Positions 54,064 through 62,734 of a DNA stretch of 64,000 nucleotides are shown piece after piece. Origin of the DNA: Halanaerobium polyolivorans (GTDB taxonomy: Bacteria > Bacillota > Halanaerobiia > Halanaerobiales > Halanaerobiaceae); contig NZ_JAJFAT010000005.1 in NCBI RefSeq assembly GCF_020711195.1, positions 62,001 through 126,000 on the forward strand, given 5' to 3'. The notes under the pieces are model-generated. The model did no database searches and was not told where the DNA came from. It was given only the letters and a program-made list of their open reading frames with translations. The translations under genes were made by a program, and so were the position numbers. Every line of letters starts with the position of its first letter. Position 1 is the first letter of the stretch.

Positions 54064-54093
54064 TGACTTTAAAGTCATATGACTTTGTAGTCA
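54064..54093. promoter_or_regulatory. Double palindromic operator for the TetR regulator
   Basis: TGACTTTAAAGTCA (54064-54077) is a perfect palindrome and TGACTTTGTAGTCA (54080-54093) is a near copy 16 bases away. Both lie directly downstream of the -10 of the minus-strand promoter, where a bound repressor would block transcription. Confidence 0.75.
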
Positions 54094-54094
54094 C

Positions 54095-54123
54095 ATTATA
54101 CTCGATTTTTTTATGACTGTCAA
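54095..54123 (-). promoter_or_regulatory. Promoter of the tetR-Lol-like operon
   Basis: Perfect consensus on the minus strand: TTGACA (54118-54123), 17 bases, TATAAT (54095-54100). Confidence 0.85.
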
Positions 54124-54212
54124 CTATTTTTTTGAAAATTATAAAATAAACTTGTTTTTCGAACATATGTATGTTAAAATTTAACTACTTTAATAGGGAA
54201 AGGAGTATTCAA

Positions 54213-54542
54213 ATGAATATTAAAGACAGAGGTAATAAAAAATGGACATCTTTAATGCTGGTTGAACATAGGAAAAGACTGCAAGAATTAAAAGAAAATG
54301 AAGGGCAATTAGAGAAGCCAGAATTAGATGAACAATTAAAAGCAGCTATCAACTACAAATTAATTAAAGCTTTTGAAGAAAAACTCAAGCTTGAAATTAT
54401 CCATTTTAAGATAAATAGATTCAAAAAAAATCGGGGATATCTAGCTGCTATCAATACAAAAGATAAATATATTTTGCTCAGCCAGAATCATAAAAAAGAA
54501 AAAATATTTCTGGAAAACTTAATTGATTTAAAAATATTGTGA
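54213..54542 (+). CDS. YolD-like protein
   Basis: 109 residues from ATG 54213, behind AAGGAG; an upstream in-frame ATG at 54171 lacks a site. The N terminus DRGNKKWTSLMLVEHRKRLQEL is the YolD signature (D-R-G-x-x-K-W-x-x-x-x-M-L-x-E-H). A conserved helix LDEQLKAAINYKLIKAFEEKL and a beta-rich end follow. YolD proteins usually stand next to Y-family polymerase genes and are linked to SOS mutagenesis; here no polymerase gene adjoins. Confidence 0.8.
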   Translation: MNIKDRGNKKWTSLMLVEHRKRLQELKENEGQLEKPELDEQLKAAINYKLIKAFEEKLKLEIIHFKINRFKKNRGYLAAINTKDKYILLSQNHKKEKIFLENLIDLKIL

Positions 54543-54596
54543 ACTAAAAAAACTATTTCAAACTTAGAATTTAGATTCTCCAGTCAAAAAACTAAC

Positions 54597-54627
54597 AAAA
54601 CAGCAAAAAAAACTGCTGTTTTATTTT
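54597..54627 (+). terminator. Intrinsic terminator of the YolD gene
   Basis: AAAACAGCA / TGCTGTTTT with an eight-base A-rich loop, followed by ATTTT. Confidence 0.8.
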
Positions 54628-54665
54628 AGACAGCAGGTTAATTGAACATTTTTTATCTGAAAAAT

Positions 54666-55649
54666 CTACTCTTGATAATAGTCGGCAATGATTTTATCCA
54701 TGACTTTAGTGGTTCTTGCTGCCGTTTTAGCTGTAGAAGGTGAATCACCTTTTCCTAAAAGACTGGCTACAACTTTTTCTAATAAAGGCTGTTGTACATG
54801 TTCTGGATAAGGCAGTTCAATCTCTTTTCTTCCCTCATTATTTTCTATAACTACTGCTTCTTCATTAAAAGAAGAAAATATAATTCTACCTTGACTACCT
54901 ATAACCTCATTTTGATCAATTTCATGATAACCAGCAAAAGTCCAGCTTCCTGCAGCTTGAACTCCATTAGCAAATCTGAAAATCGCACTAACATTATCTT
55001 CGGCTGGATAGTACCCTCCCTGATTCATAGCAAAACCAGCTGTTTTTTCTACAGGGCCAAAATAATAGTCAAAAAGATCTAAAGTGTGAGCAGCTAGATC
55101 TAAAAATTTACCTCCACCGGCAATATCGGGTCTAACCCGCCAGGGTAAGGAATCCGAATTTAATTCTGAGTCTTCAACTGCTTGAGAAAGCCTAATATTT
55201 AAAGTTCTCAGCTCACCAATAATCCCAGAATCAAGTAGTTCTTTGATTTTTAAAAAACGGGGCATTGCTCTTCTATAATATGCTACATGAAGCTGAACAC
55301 CATTGATTTCTGCAGCTTCTATCATTTCCTGAGCTTCTGCAAAGTTTAAAGCCATTGGCTTTTCAACATAAATAGGCAGACCTGCCTCTGCTGCCATAAG
55401 GGCATATTTTTTATGGCTAGAAGGTGGAGTAGCAATATAAACAGCATTTACTTCAGGATCATTAATCAAATCTTCAGCTTTATCATACCATTTTTTAACA
55501 TTATGTCTTAGAGCATAATCTTCTGCTAAATGAGCCGTTCTTCTCATAACAGCTACAAGCGAAGAATCTTTTATTTTCTGTAAAGCTGGTCCACTTTTCT
55601 TTTCAGTCACATCACCACAGCCAATTATTCCCCAACGTACCTCTTCCAT
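54666..55649 (-). CDS. Gfo/Idh/MocA family NAD(P)-dependent oxidoreductase
   Basis: 327 residues. The N-terminal Rossmann domain has WGIIGCGDVTEKKSGPALQKI, and AVYIATPPSSHKKYALMAAEAGLPIYVEKPMALN contains the EKP catalytic lysine. The C-terminal substrate domain has FLDLAAHTLDLFDYYFG with the conserved histidine. It oxidises or reduces a cyclic sugar or polyol; the substrate is unknown. AAGGGG precedes the ATG. It lies next to uspA and near the hexuronate genes, but a terminator separates it from uspA upstream. Confidence 0.88.
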   Translation of the reverse strand: MEEVRWGIIGCGDVTEKKSGPALQKIKDSSLVAVMRRTAHLAEDYALRHNVKKWYDKAEDLINDPEVNAVYIATPPSSHKKYALMAAEAGLPIYVEKPMALNFAEAQEMIEAAEINGVQLHVAYYRRAMPRFLKIKELLDSGIIGELRTLNIRLSQAVEDSELNSDSLPWRVRPDIAGGGKFLDLAAHTLDLFDYYFGPVEKTAGFAMNQGGYYPAEDNVSAIFRFANGVQAAGSWTFAGYHEIDQNEVIGSQGRIIFSSFNEEAVVIENNEGRKEIELPYPEHVQQPLLEKVVASLLGKGDSPSTAKTAARTTKVMDKIIADYYQE

Positions 55650-55670
55650 TTAAAATCCCCTTTCATTTTA

Positions 55671-55702
55671 AAAACCAGCTTCAAAAACTAGAAGCTGGTT
55701 TT
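55671..55702 (-). terminator. Intrinsic terminator of the uspA gene
   Basis: Perfect 12-base stem AAAACCAGCTTC / GAAGCTGGTTTT with an eight-base loop; the T end of the stem plus following bases serve as T tract on the minus strand. Confidence 0.85.
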
Positions 55703-55711
55703 AAACTTTAT

Positions 55712-56173
55712 TTATTTAACAATTAAAACAGATATATTAGCATGTCGGACCACTTTATCACTGATACTTCCAAGCAAAAATCTTTTGACTTTACCATGAC
55801 CCTTATCAGCTAATACTATCAAATCAAATCCATTTTCTTCTGCATAATCACAAACAACATCTGCTGGATCACCATAAAGAACTTCTTTATTTACTTCGAT
55901 TCCTTTTTGATCAAAGTAAACAGCAGCCTCTTCAACTATCTTTTCTTTTTCTGATTTTATTCTTTCTTCTTTTTGATCCATGATTTCTGCTAAAGTATCT
56001 GCAGAAAGATAGGAGGCCACCTCATTAAATTGATCAGTTGGTGGTTTAGCGCTTTCAGTGTGAACATGAATCAAGGTTACTTCTGAATCCAGAGAAAGAG
56101 CCAGTTCTGCTGCTTTTTCTGCTGCCTTTTTAGAACTTTCAGAACCATCAATAGCTACTAAAATTTTATCCAT
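55712..56173 (-). CDS. Universal stress protein (UspA family)
   Basis: 153 residues of a single Usp domain. Start KILVAIDGSESSKKAAEKAAEL, middle VLYGDPADVVCDYAEENGFDLIVLADKGHGKVKRFLLGSISDKVVRHANISVLIVK. The ATP-binding glycine pattern before the C terminus is nearly complete (GHG...GS, first glycine replaced), so nucleotide binding is likely but not certain. An insertion of coiled helix (about 70-100) is common in halophile members. AGGAGG precedes the ATG. Confidence 0.9.
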   Translation of the reverse strand: MDKILVAIDGSESSKKAAEKAAELALSLDSEVTLIHVHTESAKPPTDQFNEVASYLSADTLAEIMDQKEERIKSEKEKIVEEAAVYFDQKGIEVNKEVLYGDPADVVCDYAEENGFDLIVLADKGHGKVKRFLLGSISDKVVRHANISVLIVK

Positions 56174-56252
56174 TAAAAATACCTCCTTCTACAATTATTA
56201 GCTTTAAAGATGCTTATACTTTATAATTCTATAATTTTAGAAAAAGACCTTT

Positions 56253-57278
56253 TTAATTGAAATTTAATTTAGCAGTAGAACCTCTTTTGATTAAATCAAC
56301 CTTTAAAGTTATATTTTTCTTTAAATATTTTCCCTCATTTGAATTCTCAATTCTTTCCATTAAAATCGAAGCAGTAATTTCTCCAATTTCTTTAATAGGA
56401 CGACTGATTGTTGTTAAAGGTGGATCAGCATAACGAGAAAAGTTTACATCATCAAAACCAATCACTCCAAATTGTTCAGGTACAGACAGCTGACGTTCTT
56501 TTAATTCTTTCATTATTCCAAAGGCTGCTGCATCATTGGCAGCAAAAATACCAATTCTTCTTCCTTTATAATCAAAATCAGCTAAAAAATCAGCAATCTT
56601 TTGAGCTCCACTCTCTTCCCTAAAAGAACCCGCTAAAATTTTATAATTTTCAGCAGAAATATTATTTTCTTTAAGTGCATCAACAAAGGCTTTGCTTCTA
56701 TCTAAAGCAGTTGCTGCTTTTTTAGGACCAGCAATATGAAGAAAAAAGTCATAATTAGATTCCACTAAATGAGTGGTAGCTTGATAAGCGCCATTATAGT
56801 CATTGATTCTAATTTTATCAATTAAGTCAGATTCAATTTCTCTATCTAAAACAACCATGGGTATACCTTTTTTGCTAAATTTATCAATATATTTATCATC
56901 TAAAACTGTGGAGGCTAAAATGAAACCATCAACTTGTTTTTGCATGAGATAACGCAAATAATGTTCTTCTCTTTTTTTATCCCACTCAGTATTGCCTATA
57001 ATAGTGTAATAGCCTTGCTGGTTTAAGGTTTTTTCAATGCTTTTTACAAGGCTAGCATAGTACATGTTAGCAATATCTGCAATCAAAATCCCAACGGAAT
57101 TTGTATTTTTAGTTACTAAGCCTCTTGCTAAACCATTAGGAATATAGTCAAGCTCTTCTACTGCCTCTAACACAGCCTTTTCCTTTTCTTTTGACACATT
57201 AGCATTTTGATTCATAACCCTGGAAACTGTGGAAATAGAAACATTTGCTTTTGCTGCTACATCATTAATTGAAACCAT
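56253..57278 (-). CDS. LacI family transcriptional regulator (probably of the hexuronate operon)
   Basis: 341 residues. The DNA-binding domain is VSINDVAAKANVSISTVSRVMNQNANVSKEKEKAVLEA (2-39) with the hinge LDYIPNGLARGL; the rest is a periplasmic-binding-like sensor ending in GFDDVNFSRYADPPLTTISRP. As the last gene of a transcript with uxuA, a fructuronate reductase and a carrier, it probably senses a hexuronate or KDG and represses this set, like KdgR or ExuR of Bacillus. AAGGGG precedes the ATG. Confidence 0.88.
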   Translation of the reverse strand: MVSINDVAAKANVSISTVSRVMNQNANVSKEKEKAVLEAVEELDYIPNGLARGLVTKNTNSVGILIADIANMYYASLVKSIEKTLNQQGYYTIIGNTEWDKKREEHYLRYLMQKQVDGFILASTVLDDKYIDKFSKKGIPMVVLDREIESDLIDKIRINDYNGAYQATTHLVESNYDFFLHIAGPKKAATALDRSKAFVDALKENNISAENYKILAGSFREESGAQKIADFLADFDYKGRRIGIFAANDAAAFGIMKELKERQLSVPEQFGVIGFDDVNFSRYADPPLTTISRPIKEIGEITASILMERIENSNEGKYLKKNITLKVDLIKRGSTAKLNFN

Positions 57279-57328
57279 TTGATCCCCTTCTTTAATATTA
57301 ATTTTGTCAATTCTTTTAAATCTAGAAT

Positions 57329-58255
57329 TTATACAGTTAAATAGACGAAAATCGGCAAAGTTAAACCCATAAATACAATGGTAGCAAATATAGCTTCTGA
57401 AGCAAAGTCACTTGGCCGGTCATATTTTTGTAAAATTACTGAAGAACTAGCAAAGACAGGCATTGCAGATAAAATAGTTATTACTCCTCTTAAAAGGCTG
57501 CCTAAAGAAAAAAAACCGAGTCCTAAATAGACTAAAGTAGGTAAGAAAATAAGTCTTAAAAAAGAAAGTAGATATATTTTTTTCTTTCCTATTACTGAAC
57601 TAAAGCTGCTTTTCCCTAACTGTAAACCAATAAAAATCATAGCGAGCGGTACTGTTATAACACCAATACTGTTGGTTGTATTTAAAACAACCTCAGGTAG
57701 TTCAATAGCTAAAAGCACAACTGCCAGTCCAATCAAAAGAGCAATAATAGGTGGAGAAAACATATTTCCCAGGAAATTACTGTTCTCTCTTTCTGCTTGA
57801 TCTTTTAACATCGAAACTCCTAAAGTCCATAAAATCATCTGCATTCCAAAGTCATATAAAATAGCTAAAATTAGACCCTGACTGCCAAAAAGAGCCAGGC
57901 AAATTGGGGCTCCTACAAAAATATTGTTGCTAAAAGCTGTTATGAAAGTAAACTCTTCTCTTTCTTTTTGAGAATAGCTAAGTTTTTTGCCGATTAAAAT
58001 TACAACAGCTATTGTTAATAAAGTTATTATTATTGCCGCAACTGGTACAATTAAATATTCTCTCAACATATTTAAGTCAAAATCTCTAATAATATTTGTA
58101 AAGATTAAAGCTGGAAAAGCGATATCAATTGTCAATTCAGCTATTCCTTTTTCAGCTGATTGATTGATTTTATCAGAACGATTCAGATAAAAACCAAGGC
58201 TAATTAAAACCCCCATTAAAAATAATTGTTCTAAAACTGAAAATATTCCCGTCAT
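57329..58255 (-). CDS. AEC (auxin efflux carrier-like) family transporter
   Basis: 308 residues, about ten membrane helices. Conserved parts are GFYLNRSDKINQSAEKGIAELTIDIAFPALIFTNIIRDF, TAFSNNIFVGAPICLALFGSQGLILAILYDFGMQMILWTLGV and SAMPVFASSSVILQKYDRPSDFASEAIFATIVFMGLTLP. AEC members carry organic anions such as malate; a role for a sugar acid in this operon is inference. AGGAGG precedes the ATG. A hairpin separates it from the reductase gene upstream. Confidence 0.85.
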   Translation of the reverse strand: MTGIFSVLEQLFLMGVLISLGFYLNRSDKINQSAEKGIAELTIDIAFPALIFTNIIRDFDLNMLREYLIVPVAAIIITLLTIAVVILIGKKLSYSQKEREEFTFITAFSNNIFVGAPICLALFGSQGLILAILYDFGMQMILWTLGVSMLKDQAERENSNFLGNMFSPPIIALLIGLAVVLLAIELPEVVLNTTNSIGVITVPLAMIFIGLQLGKSSFSSVIGKKKIYLLSFLRLIFLPTLVYLGLGFFSLGSLLRGVITILSAMPVFASSSVILQKYDRPSDFASEAIFATIVFMGLTLPIFVYLTV

Positions 58256-58365
58256 CTCTATAGAGCCTCCTGTTGGATTAACTGTTTTAACTATTATGAC
58301 TTTTTTTAAAATGATTTATCTAAATGCTATCTTAATTAACTCAATATTGCAAGAAAAATAATTGA

Positions 58366-58394
58366 GGAAGTTCAACTATAATAAGCTGAACTCC
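58366..58394 (-). terminator. Hairpin between the reductase and carrier genes
   Basis: GGAAGTTCA / TGAACTCC arms with a 12-base loop; T-rich sequence follows on the minus strand. It may lower expression of the carrier and regulator genes relative to uxuA. Confidence 0.5.
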
Positions 58395-58423
58395 CTATAA
58401 TTATTTAATTTTTAAGCAAAAAA

Positions 58424-59281
58424 TTATACTCCTGAATAGGCTGAAAAACCACCATCAATAGGAATAACCGTTCCAGTAACAAAGCCAGATGCTTTTGGAC
58501 TTACCAGCCAGAATAAAGTACCTAATAGTTCTTCTGGTTCACCAAAGCGGTCCATCGGTGTTTGACCCAATATTTTTTTAGCTCTAGCACTATAATCACC
58601 ATCTTCATCTCTTAATAAAGCTTGATTTTGTTCTGTTTCAAAAAATCCAGGTGCTAATGCATTAACTCTCACTCCTACTTTAGAAAGATGAACAGCTAAC
58701 CATTGAGTAAAGTTTGATACTGCAGCTTTAGCTCCACTATAAGCTGGAATCCTGGTTAATGGTGTAAAGGCATTCATAGAAGAGACATTAATAATTGTAC
58801 TACTTTCTTTTTTGGCCATATCTTGGGCAAAAACCTGTGAGGTTAATAATGCTCCTAAGAAATTCAAGTTAAAAACAAACTGAATGCCACCTGCATCGAG
58901 ATCAAAAAAGGTAGTTATATCTTCTTCTACAGCTTCTAAATCCTTGGGTTCTAAATAATCTTTGCTAGTTGTACCACTTGGATGATTTCCACCTGCACCA
59001 TTAATTAAAATATCACAACTACCCATTTTCTCTCTAACTTTTTTTCTGGCTGCTTCTAAGCTTTCTTTTTCAAGAATATTTGTTTTAATTGCTAAAGCAA
59101 ATCCACCACCAGCATTGATTTTATCAGCAACTTTTTCAGCCTCTTCTAAATTTATATCTAAAATAGCTACTGATGCACCTGCTTCTGCTAGTGCCTCAGC
59201 AAATGTACTACAAAGAACTCCTGCTCCACCAGTAACAACAGCAACTTTCTTTTTTAAATCTAATTCAAATGGTAATTCCAT
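58424..59281 (-). CDS. SDR oxidoreductase, probable D-fructuronate (mannonate) reductase
   Basis: 285 residues. NAD(P) motif VAVVTGGAGVLCSTFAEAL (13-31), NGAGGN, and the catalytic set Ser (INVSSMNA), Tyr-Lys in PAYSGAKAAV; ends with the typical VTGTVIPIDGGFSAYSGV. Length and the insertion with SGTTSKDYLEPKD match the SDR enzymes next to uxuA in Bacillus (yjmF/UxuB type), which interconvert fructuronate and mannonate. It follows uxuA by 30 bases. GGGAGG precedes the ATG. Confidence 0.85.
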   Translation of the reverse strand: MELPFELDLKKKVAVVTGGAGVLCSTFAEALAEAGASVAILDINLEEAEKVADKINAGGGFALAIKTNILEKESLEAARKKVREKMGSCDILINGAGGNHPSGTTSKDYLEPKDLEAVEEDITTFFDLDAGGIQFVFNLNFLGALLTSQVFAQDMAKKESSTIINVSSMNAFTPLTRIPAYSGAKAAVSNFTQWLAVHLSKVGVRVNALAPGFFETEQNQALLRDEDGDYSARAKKILGQTPMDRFGEPEELLGTLFWLVSPKASGFVTGTVIPIDGGFSAYSGV

Positions 59282-59311
59282 AAATTTTTACCTCCCAATA
59301 ATTTGAACTTG

Positions 59312-60358
59312 CTATAAATTCTTCTCATTTTTTTTAATTGCTTCCCAGAGCCCATTAAGGTAAGTTGCTCCTAAAGCACGATCATATAAGCCATAACCAG
59401 GTTTACCAGTTTCTCCCCAAATCATTCTTCCATGATCAGGACGAAGCGGACCTTCAAAGCCAACATCATGATATGCTTTCATAATCTCATACATATCAAG
59501 AGAACCTTTTTCACTCAAATGAGCTGCTTCCTCAAAGCTGTTTTCACCTGTAAGCTTAATATTCCTAACATGAGCAAAGTGGATCCTATTACCAAACTCT
59601 CTGATCAAGGCAGGCACGTCATTATCAGGATTTACACCTAAGGAACCAGAACAAAGAGCTAAACCATTGGCAGGACTGTCATTTAGATCTAAAAATTTTC
59701 TTAAATTTTCTTTGCCAACAATTATTCTAGGCAGCCCAAAAATAGACCAGGGTGGATCATCAGGATGAATTGCCATTTTTATATTTTCTTCTTCTGCAAT
59801 TGGGATTATTTCGTCGAGAAAATACTTTAAATTTTCCCACAGCTTTTCTTCATTGATTTCATGATATGCTTTCATCAGCTTGTTTAATTCATCAGTTTCA
59901 TAACTTGTGTCCCAACCTGGAAGATCAAGTTCTCCACTGAGAGGATCCATTTTTTTAACTTCTTCTTCATTGTAAATAAGTGCTTGAGAGCCATCTTCTA
60001 ATTCATAATCCAATTCTGATCTAGTCCAGTCAAAAACAGGCATAAAATTATAGGTCACCACTTCTATTCCTGCATTTGCAAGATTTTTGATTGTTTTTTT
60101 ATAATTATCAATATATAAATCTCGCGGTTCAATTCCCAATTTAATTTCTTCTGGAACCGGAACACTCTCGATAGCAGATATTTTTAAACCTGCTGCTTCC
60201 ACCTTCTCTTTTAGGGCTACAATCTTGTCATAAGGCCATTCTTCTCCAGCAGGAATATCGTAAATTGCAGTCACAATCCCTACCATACCTGGAATCTGTC
60301 TAATTTTTTCTAAAGTTACCGGGTCATCATCTCCATACCAACGAAAAGATAATTGCAT
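59312..60358 (-). CDS. uxuA: Mannonate dehydratase
   Basis: 348 residues from ATG 60358, behind AAGGAG; the in-frame extension to 60406 runs over the operator site. The start [23 protein letters not shown] is diagnostic, followed by [54 protein letters not shown] and [11 protein letters not shown], which hold the metal-binding His and Cys residues. It converts D-mannonate to 2-keto-3-deoxygluconate in glucuronate/galacturonate breakdown. First gene of the operon, with a promoter and a perfect cre-like site just upstream. Confidence 0.95.
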   Translation of the reverse strand: MQLSFRWYGDDDPVTLEKIRQIPGMVGIVTAIYDIPAGEEWPYDKIVALKEKVEAAGLKISAIESVPVPEEIKLGIEPRDLYIDNYKKTIKNLANAGIEVVTYNFMPVFDWTRSELDYELEDGSQALIYNEEEVKKMDPLSGELDLPGWDTSYETDELNKLMKAYHEINEEKLWENLKYFLDEIIPIAEEENIKMAIHPDDPPWSIFGLPRIIVGKENLRKFLDLNDSPANGLALCSGSLGVNPDNDVPALIREFGNRIHFAHVRNIKLTGENSFEEAAHLSEKGSLDMYEIMKAYHDVGFEGPLRPDHGRMIWGETGKPGYGLYDRALGATYLNGLWEAIKKNEKNL

Positions 60359-60390
60359 TAAATCACTCCTTCTTTTAAAGTTATTTGTTT

Positions 60391-60406
60391 TTGAAAGCGT
60401 TTTCAA
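60391..60406. promoter_or_regulatory. cre / LacI-family operator before uxuA
   Basis: TTGAAAGCGTTTTCAA; its core TGAAAGCGTTTTCA matches the CcpA cre consensus TGWAANCGNTNWCA at every position. It lies just downstream of the expected transcription start, where bound CcpA or the local LacI regulator would block elongation. Confidence 0.75.
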
Positions 60407-60429
60407 GATAATAAAAAAATTTTATTTCT

Positions 60430-60457
60430 CTTATAATTTAATTCTCTATCCTGACAA
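60430..60457 (-). promoter_or_regulatory. Candidate promoter of the uxuA operon
   Basis: On the minus strand TTGTCA (60452-60457), 16 bases, TATAAG (60430-60435). It is the best match upstream of the cre-like site. Confidence 0.5.
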
Positions 60458-60520
60458 CAATTCCTGCTTTTTTATTGATCTGAACAAAAATTTATACTTT
60501 TTAGCAATAAATTATATAAA

Positions 60521-60557
60521 AGCAGCCACCAAAAAGCGATTTGCTCTTGGGGCTGCT
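60521..60557 (-). terminator. Intrinsic terminator after rplI
   Basis: AGCAGCC / GGCTGCT outer stem with an inner CCAA-AGC pairing, 10 bases after the rplI stop and followed by TTTT on the minus strand. It ends the ribosomal operon. Confidence 0.8.
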
Positions 60558-60566
60558 TATTATAGT

Positions 60567-61010
60567 TTACTTTTCTTCTACCTTAATATTTAATTCTGCA
60601 CTTATATCATCATAAAGTTTAATTTCTACCTTGTGCATGCCTAATGTTTTTATTGAATCAGATAATTCGATTTTTCTTTTGTCAATATCATAACCTTTTT
60701 CTGCAGCAGTTTCTGCAATATCTTTAGTATTTACTGAGCCAAACAACCTACCACTTTCTCCAGCTTTGACCTTTAAGACAAACTTTTCCGCTTCTAGTTT
60801 CTCTTTAAGCTTTTTGGCTTCTTCTTTTTTCTCTCTTTTTATTCTTGCTTTTTTTGCTTCTTTTTCTTTGATTTCTTTAACTTTTCCCTTGGTTGCCTCA
60901 ACAGCTAAGCCCCTTGGGAATAAGTAATTTCTTGCATATCCATCTGCAACATCTACCACATCACCTTGCGAACCAAGTTTCTTGACATCTTCAGTTAAAA
61001 CTACTTTCAT
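60567..61010 (-). CDS. rplI: Ribosomal protein bL9
   Basis: 147 residues. MKVVLTEDVKKLGSQGDVVDVADGYARNYLFPRGLAVEAT is the N-terminal globular rRNA-binding domain; a long lysine/glutamate helix (about 45-78) connects to the C-terminal domain. It sits in the large subunit near the L1 stalk. AAGGAGG precedes the ATG. In many firmicutes gdpP lies before rplI; here the DUF2232 gene is its direct neighbour and gdpP is absent. Confidence 0.97.
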   Translation of the reverse strand: MKVVLTEDVKKLGSQGDVVDVADGYARNYLFPRGLAVEATKGKVKEIKEKEAKKARIKREKKEEAKKLKEKLEAEKFVLKVKAGESGRLFGSVNTKDIAETAAEKGYDIDKRKIELSDSIKTLGMHKVEIKLYDDISAELNIKVEEK

Positions 61011-61040
61011 TCTTTATTACCTCCTTTGAGTTAGAAAACT

Positions 61041-61922
61041 TTACCCAGGCTGACTGCTTTGATTGCGAAGATTAAACCACAGATCAATTAAGCCAAGTAA
61101 AATTAATACCATAAAAATCGGTGGAAAAACAAAGATCAAAAATATTATAAAAGTTTTTAGAACTAGGGAACTATTTCTGTATGATAAAAAATACATCAAA
61201 ACTCCAAAGCCCTGTAAAAAAGCTAGAAAAAATAAATAAACATGCAAATTTAAAAAAACAGGCTCTGTCCGCAGCAAAAGAGAAATTACTATTAAAATAG
61301 AAATCGGCCAACGCGGTAAGTACCAACTGCTGACTGTTTTATATAAATCAATATTTAAACCTCTTCTGCGCAAATACCAGGCTGATAAATAATAATTAAA
61401 AATCCCTGTTACTGTTGCTGCAATAGCCAGTAGAGATGGGAAGACTATCCTTATGTAGGTCATTTGTGCTCTAATGAGCTGTTCTAAATTTTGGTCTTCC
61501 AGTTCAGCTCCTATGGTGTTAACTGCTTCTTGAATTAAATTTTGATAATTTAGAGCCACCATGTTAGCTGAAATATAAACAACTAAAGCCTGAGAAATTA
61601 TCACAGCTATTACTGAAATAATAAGGGTTTTTAAAGGAGAAAGATCTTCTTTAATTACATTTCCAATTATAAAACCAACCATTCCAAAGCCTATTACAGT
61701 AATCAAGCCCATAAAAGCTCCAAAAAAGACCCCATTTAATACTGCAGCTGCAGCTATAACCAAAATAACTCGGGGTGTTTCTGCCTTTTGAACAAGATAA
61801 ACTATCGGAACCGGCCAAAGCAGCATAACTGCTAAAGACAGGAAGGGAAAAAGATAATTTATGGCAGTTAAAATTAATATATATGCTAAAACTCTTATAC
61901 TGTCCTTATATTCTCTTATCAT
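61041..61922 (-). CDS. DUF2232 (YybS-like) membrane protein
   Basis: 293 residues from ATG 61922, nine bases after AGAGGTG; two earlier in-frame starts would sit inside that site. About eight hydrophobic helices. Conserved parts are YLFPFLSLAVMLLWPVPIVYLVQ, GFGMVGFIIGNVIKEDLSPLKTLI and FNYYLSAWYLRRRGL. The family accompanies the rpsF-rpsR-rplI block in firmicutes; function unknown. Confidence 0.85.
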   Translation of the reverse strand: MIREYKDSIRVLAYILILTAINYLFPFLSLAVMLLWPVPIVYLVQKAETPRVILVIAAAAVLNGVFFGAFMGLITVIGFGMVGFIIGNVIKEDLSPLKTLIISVIAVIISQALVVYISANMVALNYQNLIQEAVNTIGAELEDQNLEQLIRAQMTYIRIVFPSLLAIAATVTGIFNYYLSAWYLRRRGLNIDLYKTVSSWYLPRWPISILIVISLLLRTEPVFLNLHVYLFFLAFLQGFGVLMYFLSYRNSSLVLKTFIIFLIFVFPPIFMVLILLGLIDLWFNLRNQSSQPG

Positions 61923-62004
61923 ATATTCCATCACCTCTTATACCGGCCAGTAATGATTAAAAAAAGGAGGCTCCAGCATATACTTTGCCCCCTTTATTAA
62001 ATAC

Positions 62005-62217
62005 TTATTCTTTTACATAAGGCAGTAAAGCAATTGAGCGTGCTCTTTTTACTGCTATTGTAATATCACGTTGATGTTTTGAACAATTACCAGTTGTTCT
62101 TCTTGGCATAATTTTGCCGCGATCTGTCAGATATCTTTTTAAAGTTCTCAGATCTTTATAATCTATAGTTTTATCACTACCACAAAAATGGCATGATTTA
62201 TTACGTCCTCTAGGCAT
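62005..62217 (-). CDS. rpsR: Ribosomal protein bS18
   Basis: 70 residues. It has [61 protein letters not shown], the complete bS18 core. The N terminus carries CHFC and the later C...H pair, the zinc-binding C+ form. It pairs with bS6 in the small subunit. AGGAGG precedes the ATG. Confidence 0.97.
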   Translation of the reverse strand: MPRGRNKSCHFCGSDKTIDYKDLRTLKRYLTDRGKIMPRRTTGNCSKHQRDITIAVKRARSIALLPYVKE

Positions 62218-62245
62218 TTATTTTACCTCCTTTGTAAATCTAAAC

Positions 62246-62710
62246 TTAAAATGGAACATCAAAATCATCCTCATCGAAATTATCATCAAACTGAGCATCA
62301 AAATCATCATTTTGAGCAGCATTCTCATTGTTGCTGCTGTCCTGTTTTTGATTGTTTTGAGCTTGGGCTTGTCCACGATTTGTATTTTGATTTTTCCCAA
62401 AGTCAAGAAAACGAACATTATCTGCATTAACTTCAGGATTAATATAGGTCCTATTATTATTTTCGCTTTTACGGATTTGTAGTGATCCATCAACACCAAC
62501 TAATCTACCTTTACCAAGATGACGGGCACAGTTTTCCGCTAAACCTCTCCAGGTCACTATATTGATGAAATCAACATCTCTATCTCCCTGGCGATTAGTA
62601 TAATTTCTTTCTACTGCCAGCGTGAAATTGCAAACTGGAGTGCCATTACTTGTATAACGGAGTTCTGGATCTCTTGTCAGGCGGCCGATCAAAACTATTC
62701 TATTTAACAA
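62246..62710 (-). CDS. ssb: Single-stranded DNA-binding protein
   Basis: 154 residues starting at TTG 62710. The OB fold has NRIVLIGRLTRDPELRYTSNGTPVCNFTLAVERN and VDFINIVTWRGLAENCARHLGKGRLVGVDGSLQ. A glutamine/asparagine-rich linker (about 110-135) leads to the acidic tip DEDDFDVPF, which binds partner proteins. The gene lies between rpsF and rpsR, the standard firmicute arrangement. Confidence 0.97.
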   Translation of the reverse strand: MLNRIVLIGRLTRDPELRYTSNGTPVCNFTLAVERNYTNRQGDRDVDFINIVTWRGLAENCARHLGKGRLVGVDGSLQIRKSENNNRTYINPEVNADNVRFLDFGKNQNTNRGQAQAQNNQKQDSSNNENAAQNDDFDAQFDDNFDEDDFDVPF

Positions 62711-62734
62711 AACAATTCACCACCTAAATATATA

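Noticed and set aside
62218-62499. Alternative 93-codon frame overlapping ssb on the same strand
   Set aside because: Low-complexity Met/Ile/Leu-rich product, a different frame within the clearly conserved ssb gene; a shadow frame.
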